NCBI GenBank assembly: GCA_951812925.1
Contig: OX638369.1
Coordinates: 62,014,228 to 62,078,227, forward strand
DNA: 64,000 bases
Direction: 5' to 3'
DNA from: Calliopum simillimum
Lineage: Eukaryota; Arthropoda; Insecta; Diptera; Lauxaniidae
Part shown: positions 1 to 11,218 of the stretch, one piece after another
How positions within the stretch are numbered: the stretch's first letter is position 1
Layout: each line of letters starts with the position of its first letter
Program-made: the position numbers and the translations under genes
Notes under the pieces: model-generated
What the model saw: the letters and a program-made list of their open reading frames with translations, nothing else
What the model was told of the DNA's origin: nothing
The model's database searches: none

Positions 1-600
1 ATAGTCATAACTTTTTAGAAAACAATTACAAGAGACCACTTGTTAGCTCATTTTAAAGATAAAGAATAGTTTTAAATGCTTCGGTTGGTAAAAAAGAGCA
101 GACGTATTTCGTCCGTACTGTATACAACCTCAAATATAGCCGAAAACCGAGATTTTTCGCTTTAAGTTTCATGGTGTGATTTTAAAGTTAACATAACTTT
201 GCAGAAAAATATTGCAGATAAACATTTGATAGCTCAATTTAAAGCCAAAAGAAAGTACCAAATGTTTCTGGTAATAGAAATTCCCAAAAAAGTTTTGTGT
301 GTCCTGCATATAACATCCAATATAGCCAAAAATCGTGTTTTTGCACTTTTTTAACTTTTTAGGCAAAGATATCTCCGACAAAAAAAAAAGATATAGTTAT
401 CGGTTTGATTGAGTTTTCAAGGAAAAAACTAGGGCTATTAACTGTCATACCAGATTTTACGGCATAATATTACCTTATCTTTTTATATAACTTCAAAAAT
501 AGGAAAAAAATGGTGCCCTTTAAACATATATGTAAAGATATCTCAAAGTCCAGACGTAATAGAGCAATTCTAATACCGGAATCGGATTAAGCATCAAAAA
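1..600. repeat. Diverged tandem repeat, no gene
   Basis: AT-rich stretch without a credible gene. Two diverged units are visible about 184 bp apart: 'taacttttta' near 8 and 'taactttgca' near 191, 'gctcattttaaag' near 47 and 'gctcaatttaaag' near 230, 'aaatatagccgaaaa' near 132 and 'caatatagccaaaaa' near 317. A related unit recurs inside the outer hAT element near 11745-11910. Short open frames here look like chance. Confidence 0.4.
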
Positions 601-709
601 TCACATCTGGAATGACCACTTTCGTTTCCGGTTTTTGTTTGTGTTTTTCTTAAATACGAAAAAACCGATTTTTTTAAAAATAAATGGTGCGGAAACGATA
701 CCTTTAATA

Positions 710-835
710 AGTATGTATGTATGTATGTATATATATATCCATATATATATATTACACATATATACATATACAAGTATATATATGTACGTATATACATATA
801 TATGTGTACATAATATGTATATACACACCGAGATA
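710..835. repeat. TA/TATG simple repeat
   Basis: Run of (GTAT)n passing into degenerate (TA)n, (CATA)n and (TATG)n. It creates several low-complexity Tyr/Ile-rich reading frames on both strands that should not be annotated as proteins. Confidence 0.9.
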
Positions 836-989
836 TACTCAAAAATCGTTAAAAAAACTAAAAGGTCGAAAAAAAAAACGGCTGGACGTTCGATTTCGCG
901 GATTTAGATACTAGAAGGTTCCCCCAACATTATCCCTGAAAAAAATCGCGGGTGGTATTTCAAAAAGTTAAAATTTTTTGAAAACCACC

Positions 990-2060
990 GTGAACTTCAT
1001 ATGAACTTAACATACCACATTTTCGTTTGCGTCTAACTTTGGAAATATACATTTTATAGAAAAATTGTTTAAGCAAATGTTTGCTTATTTTCAGTGTAGA
1101 ATAAGATAATTGAATAAAAATTCCGTTTTTTCTAAGAATACAGGGTGTTATGTTCGTTATCCCGGTTTGGAGCACCCTGTATGAATTTTTATTTCCACGG
1201 TTAAAAATCGGTTAATTATTTGGTTATATCCTCATCAGAAAATTTTAAGAAAACTAAAGTTGGTCTGCTAACTTCATATGAAGTTAACAGACTACATTTT
1301 CGTTTGCGTCTAACTTTGGAAATATACATTTTATAGAAAAATTGTTTTTGCAAATGTTTGCTCATTTTCAGTGTAGAATAAGATAATTGAATAAAAATTC
1401 CGTTTTTTCTAAGAATACAGGGTGCTATGTGCGTTATCTCGGCTTGAAGCACCCTGTATAAATTTTATTTTTCACGGTGAAATATCGGTTAATTATTTGG
1501 TTATATCCTTATCAGAAAATTTTAAGAAAACTAAAGTTGGTCAGCCAATTTTTTATATCTTAGAATCTATGAGAGCGGTAAATTTTTTCTTTTCACGGTT
1601 AATTATCGGTAATTAACGGGAAATTCCCCCATCAAAATTTTTTCGAAAAACTCAAAAAAAAAAAAAAATGTTGGTCTTCTAACTTCATATGAACTTAACA
1701 GACCACATTTTCGTTTGCGTCTAACTTTAGAAATATACATTTTATAGAAAAATTGTTTTAGCAAATGTTTGCTTATTTTCAGTGTAGAATAAGATAATTG
1801 AATAAAAATTCCGTTTTTTCTAAGAATACAGGGTGTTATGTTCGTTATCCCGGTTTGGAGCACCCTGTATGAATTTTTATTTCCACGGTTAAAAATCGGT
1901 TAATTATTTGGTTATATCCAGTGTAGAATAAGATAATTGAATAAAAATTCCGTTTTTTCTAAGAATACAGGGTGCTATGTTCGTTATCTCGGCTTGAAGC
2001 ACCCTGTATAAATTTTATTTTTCACAGTGAAATATCGGTTAATTATCTGGTTATATCCTC
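990..2060. repeat. Four copies of a repeat with ACAGGGTG/CACCCTGT palindrome
   Basis: A block reading 'cattttcgtttgcgtctaac ... gtgtagaataagataattga ... ACAGGGTG-N25-CACCCTGT ... ggttaattatttggttatat' occurs near 993-1230, 1269-1508 and 1679-1918, with a shorter fourth copy at 1918-2056. Each holds an 8-bp inverted repeat (starts at 1140, 1417, 1828, 1957). The ACAGGGTG motif is common at ends of small insect transposons, so this may be an amplified MITE end. Similar reading frames on the minus strand in each copy are by-products of the repetition. A lone 'gaacaccctgta' also occurs near 51505. Confidence 0.7.
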
Positions 2061-2064
2061 ATCA

Positions 2065-2916
2065 AAAAATTTTAAGAAAACTTAAGTTGGTCTGCTAACT
2101 TCATATGAAGCTATATCTCAGAAACTATGAGAGCGGTAAATTTTTTTCTTTTCACGGTTAACTATCGGTTAATTAACGGGAAATTCCCTCATCAAAACTT
2201 TTTCAAAATTTTGAAGTTGGTCTGCTAACTTCAGATACCTCAGTTTTTTGGCATTTTAAGGGTTTTTTGGAATATCTTCTAAACGGTTACTTCTATGTGT
2301 ACACATATCGCTTATTTTTTGTAGATCTTGTAATTCTCTACAAATTTGGTCCCATTATTTTTTATCGTAGTACTTACTAATTCGCAGATATCCTTAAAAA
2401 ACCAGTAATTTCGAAGCCTTAACGGTTATTCAAGAATATTTTTAAGGTCATGAACCGTTCGAAAAAAAAAATTTTGCATGGTATATAGAAAATTAAATTA
2501 TCTTTCAAACGGCATTTTAATTTTGTTTGTACAACTTCTCATTGAAGAGTTATTGCAATTTAAAAAGTAAGATATTTTAATATGAACTCATAGGTAGTAT
2601 TTCATATCATAACTGTTAACAACTTTTTAAATTGGGTGATCTCCTAAACTAGAAATCGTACGCAAATACTTTTAACGCACTTTTGTAGGAAATTTCCTGT
2701 GCTACAAAATTGGAGGCCAAAATTTTTCTGTAAAAGTTAGCATTAGCGAGATATTTGCAAAAAACTGATTTTAGCGACCTTTTTATGCGCACACGACTTT
2801 GCAATGGTTTTTTCACAGTTTGTGTATCATGCATAAATAAAGACCATTCCGGTGAAAAATTTCCACTGGGAATTTTTTCGCACGGAAGCTATTTTTTCGT
2901 CTTATTTTCCTGGGCT
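2065..2916. other. AT-rich region, nothing recognised
   Basis: The first part (to about 2240) still carries scraps of the preceding repeat ('ggttaattaacgggaaattc'). The rest has no codon structure, RNA gene or repeat that I can support. Confidence 0.5.
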
Positions 2917-2932
2917 ATATGGGTGATTCTTA

Positions 2933-3707
2933 TAGCGTTTTCTTTTCTGAAAAAAATTCTGCATTTTTTCTGCCCTCTTTTTGAAAGTCGCATTTTTTCC
3001 GTTCGTTTCTAAAAAAAAAGTCTGACCTGTAAAACTAGTCGTGTTCGTTTCTGAAAAAATGCTACATTTAAAATGCAAAAAATGTAGAATTTTTTGACCC
3101 GTAAAATTCGAAGGTGCAAAGAATTCTGCCTTGTAAGTGGTACCAACTGTAAAAAAATTTGATGCTGTTTTGACATTTGTCATGTCAATAATTTGAAACT
3201 GTTATTCGCGGTAAATAAATAAAAACGTAAACAAATAAATAAAACAAAAATAACTTCGAAATGGACAAAAAAAAAAAAAAACTGCTTTTGGTGTAATTTA
3301 TTGCATAAGAAATTAATTAATTACAAGTTCATCACCATTATTTTTTCATTATTTTCCACAGCTCTGCATGGTGAAGACTCCAGCATGGGTTCATCAACAA
3401 GATATTCTATAAAAATTTTCCGATAAATTCTAAAGATTGCATAAGACGGAGATATTTACCTTCAAATATAATTTCCTTGCCACACATTTCAAGCGTTAAT
3501 TTTTAAAAGAAACAAATGAAAAATCTGTTTTGTGTTCGTCAAAAGTAAATAACAGTGTAGCCAATATCTAAACATTGAAAAAAATGTTGCATTTTTTCTG
3601 ATCTATTGTAAACTTGAACAGGTCAACATTTTTTGATTTCAAGTCAACATTTAAAAAATTCTGCATCTTTAAAGGGCAGAATTTTTAGTCGAGAAAAGAA
3701 AACGTTA
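2933..3707. mobile_element. 775-bp element nested in copy A, TTA target duplication
   Basis: Left end TAGCGTTTTCTTTTCT and right end AGAAAAGAAAACGTTA are inverted repeats. They interrupt the terminal repeat of copy A exactly: GATTC-TTA before the insertion and TTA-GATAACTG after it (2930-2932 and 3708-3710). Comparison with the uninterrupted copy at 14103-16207 shows one TTA in the empty site. A 3-bp TTA duplication occurs in PIF/Harbinger-like elements, but these ends are not a canonical match. No coding capacity seen. Confidence 0.8.
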
Positions 3708-4133
3708 TTAGATAACTGTGCTTTTTCGAGTTGTAAAATTGGCAGATAATTTTTTTGGATTTTTGCAAGTTTCTTCATGCTATCTTGTGTAAACACACTT
3801 TTAAAACTCACCTTTTAAGTAGATCAACTACAAGTGTGAATTTACGGCTTTGAGGTCGAAATTAAGAAATTTTGCTGCCACTTTTGTGACATTTTAGCGA
3901 CAGTATGGAAAAATGATGGTTTTGAAGCGTTTTGATGAGAGATATATTGCATATAATGGCAAATTTACACTTCAAGACTAACTTTGCAACAGTGTCATGT
4001 CTCCGGTGGTCCATTTTTTTTATCCCCTACCGCCCTAAATATCAACTATAGTTTTCTTTCCTCTGTTTTTATAGTCGTTTATGGTGGATTAGGATCTCCT
4101 AATTACGAATCTGATGTTGATTTTTTTCTATTA

Positions 4134-4893
4134 CATCAGTATCCTTAGTTATCCTTGCTCAAAAGTGAAAAAATCACAGTTTTGACATCTACTTAAGAAA
4201 AACATCAACAAGTAAAATTAATTTTTGTCAATGGATTCAGACAGCCAAATTCATTAAAAACAAGACATAATTTACCGTTTTTCAATTGGATTCCTAGTTT
4301 CCGAGTTATAAGCCTTTAAAAAAGGATATCTCTCAATAACACACAAAGGATTTTCTGGACCAAAAAATTAAAAAAAATGGTAAGTTTTATTATTTGTGTC
4401 AAAAATATATTTTATCACGAAAATTTTAAGCTCTTGCAGACTAAAATCGGATGAAAAAATAAGGCTCTATTGTAGATTTAGTGAATGCACAGATGAAATT
4501 TTGATTCTGATAATTTGCAAAGCAATAGTTTCGTAGGGTCATTCACTAAATCTAGCATAGAACTGTCATTTTTCATGCGATTATAGTCTGCAAGGTCTCG
4601 AATTTTTTGTAATTAAATATGTTGTTGATAAAAATAGTAAAACTTGATTTTTTGTAACTTTTCGGTCTCGAAAAATCCTTTGTAAGATGTCCTTATTTTA
4701 AACGCTTATAACTCGGAAGCTGGGAATCCAATTGGAAAACGGTAAATTATGTCTTATTGACAATGAATTTGGCTGCCTGAATCGATTGACAAAAATTAAT
4801 TTTACTTGTTGTTGTTTTTGTTCTATAGCTTTAAGTAGATGTCAAAACAGTGATTTTTTCACTTTTGAGCAAGGATAACTCAGGATTCTGATG
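4134..4893. repeat. Long inverted repeat inside copy A
   Basis: Arms of roughly 370 bp meet near 4505-4515. The left arm begins 'atccttagttatccttgctc' and the right arm ends with its near complement 'gagcaaggataactcaggat'. A transcript through it would fold into a long hairpin. The same structure is kept in copy B (14985-15755). Confidence 0.85.
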
Positions 4894-5759
4894 GTGTAGA
4901 AAAATTTTTGTATTAAAAACATAATTAATAGCCTTCAACTAAACATCTGTATACTCAATGTTATATGAAAATATGTTTTTTTTGCAAACTGATAAAAAGT
5001 GCCACGTTTGTGACATTTTTGATGCGCCACGTTTGTGACATTTTTGTAGTTTATCGCTCATTGTAAAGCACGCTTTTGAGTTCAAGATTTTTGCGAAAGA
5101 ATTTGGGGTCATGTATGCAAATCCTACAAAAAAATTGTTTCATGCATAAAATAAAATGTACTACCTGGGAGTGCCGAGTGCCACGTTTGTGACCATAATT
5201 TAAAAAAAAAAACTGTTTTTGTTTATAAACTGCCCTATAAAACGCAAACAGATTTCTTTTTGAACGCGTCTGGACATGCTGACCTTTGGGTGATGGATAG
5301 TGATCAGAATTAATGCATATGTATTGCAATCTATTGACTGAAACAGTAGTACCATGCAGTAGTAGCATAAAGAAATTTTTTTTTTCCAAAACTAGGGGAC
5401 AGTTTTCAATTGTGCCCTCTAAAAATTATTTAAAACTGCAGATGAGCTCAGAATATTGTAGCCTTAAGTATTTACTTAATATGTGTAGTAACTTGTTTTC
5501 CGTTTTATTTCCGTTTTTTGGTCGTTTTTCATCGTTTTGTTTATAAAAAGTAGAGGTAGGACATGCCACGTTTGTGACATTTGGGGTATATTTGCAAACT
5601 TTCACAGCAGACCAATAATTATTTGGTGGTAAAATTGATCTGCTCTATTAGAAAAACATAGTTTCTAACTTATAGCGTAATTTTTTGTAAAAAAAGCCTA
5701 CTGTATAGGTGAAATCGCCAGAGGACACAAAAAGTACAGTTATCTGAGAATCACCCATA

Positions 5760-6164
5760 TAGTAGTAATCATTATATTTTTATCTATCGGAATTAAAGTT
5801 TTTGATCCCTTTATTGACATAACGAAGAATGATAATGTCTACAACAAGAACATTTTTGTAAAAATATTTTCCGCTAAAGATGAGGCTACCAGAATAACAG
5901 TGGCCGAAATTCAACGAAATTTAACCAGACTGTTCCATTTTAGCGGATTTGATCATTTGATGGGTCCCAAACCATTTTACAACCCGAAAAGAGTGGTTGA
6001 AAATTGTATCGAAAAATTAATGTTGCTTGGAATTTCGTTCCCCAGGCTAGTATTTTTATGTAAAATTTTCATTATTATGGAGCTAACGATACTTACATGG
6101 TATGAAGTTCCCATCCTTTTGAATATGAAAAAGTAAAAGGCTACCTGATATCGCGTTGATTTTT
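5760..6164. other. No gene recognised
   Basis: AT-rich sequence. A 78-codon open frame at 5900-6136 on the plus strand has no recognisable motif and no supporting context, so I do not call it. Confidence 0.4.
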
Positions 6165-6650
6165 GTACCCTAAACCCAGGTAATATTCACTTTGTCCTTC
6201 CGTTTGTAACGCAGGGGAGGCGTGGCAGATATAGAAAAGTATATATATTCTTGATCAGCGTCACCTCCTGAGTCGACATAGCCATGTCCGTCTGTCTGGC
6301 AGGCTGGCTGGCTGTGCGTGGAAATATTTTTTACGGGAAAACTAATCATGATAATTCAATAAAATTTGGTACGTTGGCTTTGTCGCAAAAGTTAGCTCGT
6401 GGGATTGAAAATGAGCGAAATCGGTCAACGGACACGCCTACCGCCCATAAAAAAATATATTCGAAATGCAACTTTAGGAGTACTTTTGACAACAATTCAA
6501 CCAAAATACACTTGAATACTATGAATTATTAGCGGAAGCTCTGAGCAAAAACTGGGCGGATTCGGACAAGAGGGCGTGGCACCTCCCATATCAGCAAAAT
6601 TTTCAAAAACTGCAGTGTAGGGTATTTAATGTTTGGCCAGGCCAAATGTT
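6165..6650 (+). mobile_element. DINE/mini-me-like dispersed repeat, copy 1
   Basis: Starts 'TACCCTAAACCCAGG', passes 'tccttccgtttgtaacgc', then the conserved dipteran block 'attcttgatcagcgtcacct' and 'atagccatgtccgtctgtct', one 'gaggcgtggcacctcccat'-type unit, and ends 'gcagtgtagggtatttaatg' followed by the short palindrome TTTGGCCAGGCC. The (GTCY)n tract after a conserved core is what was described for mini-me retroposons of flies; the terminal hairpins and internal minisatellite also fit DINE-1/Helentron elements. I cannot decide between the two. Related copies lie at 21159, 23560, 28172, 36128 and 37850. Confidence 0.75.
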
Positions 6651-8606
6651 ACAACCTTACGTATTACGTTTTTACGTGTTGTTCTTGTCCTTATTCAAAC
6701 TAAGTCTAGCTCGCATTTCGAAAGCAGACTACACTACGTCCTATGGTCATTTGCTTGGTGTCGCACGTGACCGTTGAACACATTTAAAGTATAAAAAAAA
6801 GTCGAAATAAAACTGATTTTTATTTTGACAATAGGCCTAAATTAAATCTCGTTGTTAGCCCTACAATAGGTGCTAAGGTTTATTTAGCGCAATTTTTCGT
6901 TTCCAAGATAATTGCTAAAAACCCAGGCGTTCACACGAGACAGAAGTGGTTTTTGCGGCCAATGATTCAAACGCTGATTTCAGGGAAACTTGAGATAATA
7001 TTTCAATGTGAAAAATTTTGAAACTTTGTGCATTGATGTCTCTTAAAAATTGTTTTGATTTTACCCAAAAATTATTTATACTTTTTTTTAATTTCATTTA
7101 AATCACAGCCGCAAGGGACGTCTCACATGGGACATTTCTTACAACCATACAAATTTCAGACTGAAAATCTTACAAATAACCAGGATTTCCTGGTGAACGT
7201 TGCTTCACTTTATCTTATGAAGTTGATGTGGCACCATCAATTTTTCCAATGGATGTTATTTGTTCCGATCCCTATTACTAATGTGCCAAATGTTATTATT
7301 GATGAATATTGTTTATTCCAGCGCTCTTAACACATTCATCAAATCTTATTCATGTGCGTTGAATATTTTCATATATATGTTGAAGTGATTATTGGGTGGG
7401 CATGATACCTCCATTTTTCCCAGTACACACTATTTTTTTTGGTTCCTTATACATACGGACCAAATCACATCCATGTACATTAAATAGCTTCAGAGTTATG
7501 ATTATTTAATTTTTTGGCTCACGGTTTTCTTTTTTGTGGAAATACCCTTATACAAGAAGCGTATGTCCTTAAAAAATCAGCCTGCAAAGCGTCTGTCAAA
7601 TTTTTATGCCTAGGGGCATTGGAGACAACTATTATGATAAACGACAGACACGACGCACTGTGGGCTAAAATTTTTTTTAAATCGGCAAAATACAAAATTT
7701 ATAATTTTGAATTTTTGATTTTTATGTCACTTATTTGAAAGTACATAAATTTGTACATCTTGTGTCAAAAAATTGGTATCGTCACATTCATACTTTTGAG
7801 CGTACATTCGTTAGAAGTTTGTCGTTTTAAGTGTGTTATTAAAAAATATTTATTTGAAAGTAAACGGTTTACGCGAAGTGAAATATATTCCAAGCCGCAC
7901 TGTAAATTTTAAAACGGCGTGCAAGACAATAATTATAAAGGTAAGTAGATGGCATTTGTAAAAAAATATTGGTCATCATTCTTAATTTTGTATGTGAAAA
8001 TGGATCTCAAATAGTTGCGTTCAATTTAACTGTGAAAATCCTATACCCTAAAAGAAAGTCCTTGATTCGTAGGATTGTAGGCAAAAACCAGAAAAATTCA
8101 TATTTAAAAAATTAACTTAGTAGAAAAATAAAATAAATTTTTACTTTCGGGCATAAATTTTTGTCACCAAATTTTTATGAAATTTGAATTCAGTAGGCCC
8201 GAAAACTTAAAAAATTGTCTTTCAATACTTGAGTTAAAAATTCTAGCCCACTGTGCGACGCAATGACTGAAAGTAGTGACTTTTTTTTTAATCTTTTACA
8301 AAATTTCTGTTACTAGAGTTCGCCTTGTGGCCGAAATTCGACCATTTCGATTTGCCCATAAAATAAAGAAAAAAGTTTTTTTTCGCTTCTTTGTTCGGTA
8401 AAACACAAGAAGCTTTTAATATTTTTCCTTAGGGTTCGGTTTATCTGCATCGGTGCAGCAGCTTAGTTGCAATATCGTGCTTTCCATTTATGTAGAGGCG
8501 TGTAACTCCTACTAAAGAGCAAACAGTTTTTGATATCTTTCTCTACCAAAATTCATAAAAATCAATCATGCTATCGTGCTATGTAGTGCTAACCCTATAC
8601 TTATAT
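6651..8606. other. Non-coding, weak dispersed repeats
   Basis: No gene supported. The part near 7390-7505 ('cctccatttttccc ... catccatgtacattaaatag') is related to 13560-13735 and to 47460-47530, so it is a dispersed repeat. Open frames at 7055-7330 and 7514-7738 show no family signature. Confidence 0.45.
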
Positions 8607-9011
8607 TAGGCCGGGTCAAATTTTTTTGCGGCAAAGAGTATAGCAGCAAAAGAATCTACGATAAATTCTAAAAAACTATGCCCAAGAAACAATGGGACAA
8701 ATATCAATATCGAGCCGCCGAAAAATGCGCAAAAGTTTTAATTTAGTACTTTAAAATTCAATAAAAAAAAACCAAAAATTCAAATACTTTGAATAATTTT
8801 ATATGAAACAAGTAAAAAAAGTTTGAATTTTTTCTTTTTTTGTATTGTATTTTAAAGTAGTACACAAAACTTCAAAGCAATTTACGGCGGCTCGATATTG
8901 ATTTTAGACCCACGGTTTCCTGGGCAAAGTTTTTTAGAATTTTTCGTAGATTGTTTTGTTGCTATACTCTTTGCCAATTTTTTGCTTCCCGAACAAATTG
9001 ACCCGGCCTAC
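8607..9011. mobile_element. Palindromic MITE (TAGGCCGGGTCAA ends)
   Basis: Left arm starts TAGGCCGGGTCAAATTTTTT and the right arm ends AAATTGACCCGGCCTA. Inner parts also pair: 'gagtatagcagcaaaagaat' with 'gttttgttgctatactct', and 'aatatcgagccgccg' with 'cggcggctcgatatt'. It sits inside the 129-bp tandem repeat, whose unit reads on both sides of it. A fragment of the same family ('cagctcgatattgatttt') is near 40610-40640. Confidence 0.75.
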
Positions 9012-9380
9012 TATATATATACCAAATTTCATAAAAATCGTATGCAGTAGTTTCGCCGTGAGAGCGTTTTTTCCATTCAGGGGCGTAGCACCGCCCACTG
9101 AAAACATAGTGGTCATGTTATCGTTCCTTAGTTTCAATCCTATCTCCATACCGAATTTCGCTAAAATCGATGCAGCGGTTTATCTGTGAGAGCATTTTAT
9201 CCATTTAGGGGCGTGGCACCGCCCACTGAAAAACATGATGGTCATATTATCGTTCCTTAGTGCTAACCCTATCTCCATACTAAATTTCGTTAAAATCGAT
9301 GCAGCGGTTTAGCCATGAGAGTGTTTTTTTCATTTAGGGGCGTGGCGCCGCCCAATTGAAAAAAATATAGTCCAACAAAA
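9012..9380. repeat. 129-bp tandem repeat, three units
   Basis: Units start near 9022, 9151 and 9281 with 'ccaaatttcataaaaatcg', 'ccgaatttcgctaaaatcg' and 'taaatttcgttaaaatcg', and each includes a 'ggggcgtggcaccgcccac' variant. The spacing is 129-130 bp. Such GGCGTGGC/CGCCCAC segments are typical intergenic repeats of flies. Confidence 0.85.
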
Positions 9381-9722
9381 AAAAATCAAGCCAATCGGTT
9401 GAAACAGGGACTGAACCGATTTCGTTTGACTATTTATATATAGATTACTGTTATTTTTTTGCAGCGCTGGTTTTTATTACTCTTTACTACATATTTGGAG
9501 AAGCTCCGTTACAACCCTTGTTATAATGAAATATCACCGGTTTCCTAATAATTTCGAAGCCCGGTTTACAAATAGCTGCATGAATGCTATCTGTTTTGTT
9601 CCTACTTTGGAGATAAAAACACTGTTGAAACAAATCTCTTGTTATTTTTTGACTGTTATACAATGTCATTATGCATATCCATCTAATCTGAAGAAAATAA
9701 AAAACAAAAAAAAAAAACAGTA
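9381..9722. other. No gene recognised
   Basis: AT-rich spacer with A-runs near 9700. Short frames on both strands lack any family signature. Confidence 0.4.
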
Positions 9723-10274
9723 GAGTAGAACGGGGCAATGTCGTGCACTCAAATTTGACATGCTCGTAAAGCTGTACATCTTAAGCGAATGCAACGAGTA
9801 AGCATCCGATCGAAAGATAATTTCATTGGCTACATTCATGGGTAACAACATTTGTGTAGCGAGAAATTGTGTTTGTGTATGTGAATGTGCACGACATTAC
9901 CCCAATGGTCGTTTTAAGGGTCAACTTCGATAACTCGGTGAAGACCAAAATTTTTTTCGAAAACCAAATACTTCTTTTCTTTGGCAGGATATTTCGTTTC
10001 AGAAAACACTTACCTGGTATATTTTCCCGCAAGGAAAATTATTTTTCTGGCCCGATGAAAAAACACTTTTATCGTCCCGAAAGCGTGCGTTTTGAAAAAA
10101 AGGTTACTCTGTAGAGACGAACTGGTGAACATTGCTAGTATTATATGCATAAGCTCAGTAGGTCAGCAGGTCCCTACCTTACGAACAGTTGGTAAATCAT
10201 TCAGTTCGTTGGGCTAAAACTGCCAGTGCACGACATTACCCCCTGCACGACATTACCCCGTGCACGTACTACTC
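9723..10274. mobile_element. TA-flanked MITE with reiterated GTGCACGACATTACCCC motif
   Basis: Flanked by TA (9721-9722 and 10275-10276). The left end reads GAGTAGAACGGGGCAATGTC followed by GTGCA; the right end, read inward, is GAGTAGTACGTGCACGGGG then TAATGTCGTGCA. The motif GTGCACGACATTACCCC (or its complement) occurs at the left end, near 9888, and twice near the right end. There is no coding capacity. Its architecture matches the elements at 29799, 39990 and 45718. Confidence 0.75.
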
Positions 10275-10359
10275 TATGTGGGATCGAATTCTATAAATTT
10301 AAATAAACATTATTCTTTATGTTTATCTTATTTAGATAAACCAACTTTTATTTTAGTCA

Positions 10360-11218
10360 TTATTGCCTACGACGTATCGCCATATGAACATATTTAAGCG
10401 AAGTCACCCCTCCAGGCCATGCAGACCAAGCAATACCGTCTGCATAATTATTGTTGCCATACATTCCATTTAAATTACTAAGGAATACATATAAGTATAT
10501 GAGAATATAGTAGCAAAGAAACAAAAATAAAATTGATTACCTGTCGACACAAGCCCTATACCACCATGCTCCTTTATACTTCTTAGCACAATTATCGTCA
10601 AATTCATCATTGTCTTGGTCAAAAGTACTCCACTTTTGACCTTCGTGATATCTTAAAGAGTCACGGACAGTACCGTTATAATGCCCAAGAGTTTTCAAGG
10701 CATATTTTTCGTATTCGTTCCCAATGGCAAAATGACTATATTTCGCCCAACGTTTATTGCCTTTATGATCTTCCAGTTGTATCCAAAGCTCTTGTTCTGT
10801 TGATTTCGTAATGGCGTAAATTTTATCTAGTCCAATCCAGAAATTTCCTTTCAAAACACCAAATCCATGTTGGTACATATTCCATCCCTGATAAAAATCA
10901 GTGGTATTATCTTGTCTCCTTTGGATTATCAACCATGTACCATTAAGGATATCTTCATCCATCGACTTAGCAACCTTCTTCATGCAATATACATCAAAAG
11001 GACCGATATTAGAGTCTGTCACGTTAATTTGGTAAACGCCGTCTGGATCATTTTCTCCCATAGCCTCACCGCAATTTGTCGGCAAAGATTTTACAGGTTG
11101 TGCAGTTGTGGTTTCTATTTCTGGAGGCTCAGTTGTATTTTGATATTGACAGCAACAGAAAGGAAGTGTTTGTGAAACTGTGAAAATTTCTGCGGTTATC
11201 ACCATCTGTTGCTCTACA
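10360..11218 (-). CDS. Fibrinogen-related protein, exons 3-4 (fibrinogen C-terminal domain)
   Basis: Minus-strand exons 11218-10541 and 10477-10360, separated by a 63-bp GT-AG intron (CGACAG|gtaatc ... ttag|TAATTTAAATGG). Joined they give the whole fibrinogen C-terminal domain: LPTNCGEA start, WLIIQRRQD, FYQGWNMYQHGFG, GNFWIGLDKIY, ELWIQLEDH, a calcium-loop-like FDQDNDEFDDNC, GAWWYRACVDS, NLNGMYG and finally SLKYVHMAIRRRQ-stop. The late Cys pair and WW are conserved. This is the lectin-like domain of insect FREPs and ficolins, secreted pattern-recognition candidates. Before it lies a Cys-rich CCCQYQ and a Thr/Pro linker. Exon 3 starts after 'ttttcag' in phase 2, which matches the donor at 19734, so the protein is 363 aa with the exons at 19734-20105. 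An AATAAA lies just beyond the stop. Confidence 0.88.
10478..10540 (-). other. 63-bp intron of the FREP gene
   Basis: Canonical gtaatc donor and ttag acceptor on the minus strand. Removing it converts a premature AGG-TAA end into an in-frame continuation that completes the fibrinogen fold. The size is typical of fly introns. Confidence 0.85.

Larger units (their letters stand above)
2920..5757. mobile_element. DNA transposon copy A (TGGGTGATTCT ends), split by a nested element
   Basis: Ends read TGGGTGATTCT at 2920 and AGAATCACCCA at 5747-5757, each flanked by TA, which fits a Tc1/mariner-type TA duplication. The full TIR continues TAGATAACTGTGC..., and this continuation resumes at 3709 after a 775-bp insertion. 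The same element occurs at 14103-16207 in the opposite orientation, also TA-flanked. Without the nest copy A is about 2.06 kb and codes for nothing recognisable, so it is probably non-autonomous. It holds a long internal inverted repeat (4134-4893) and reiterated copies of the 16-mer TGCCACGTTTGTGACA at 5000, 5025, 5179 (last base changed) and 5564, with a decayed one at 3876. Superfamily is not certain. Confidence 0.85.

Noticed and set aside
594..914. Several Tyr/Ile-rich frames on both strands
   Set aside because: They are translations of the TA/TATG simple repeat.
10867..11175. 102-codon plus-strand frame
   Set aside because: Antisense shadow of the fibrinogen-domain exon.
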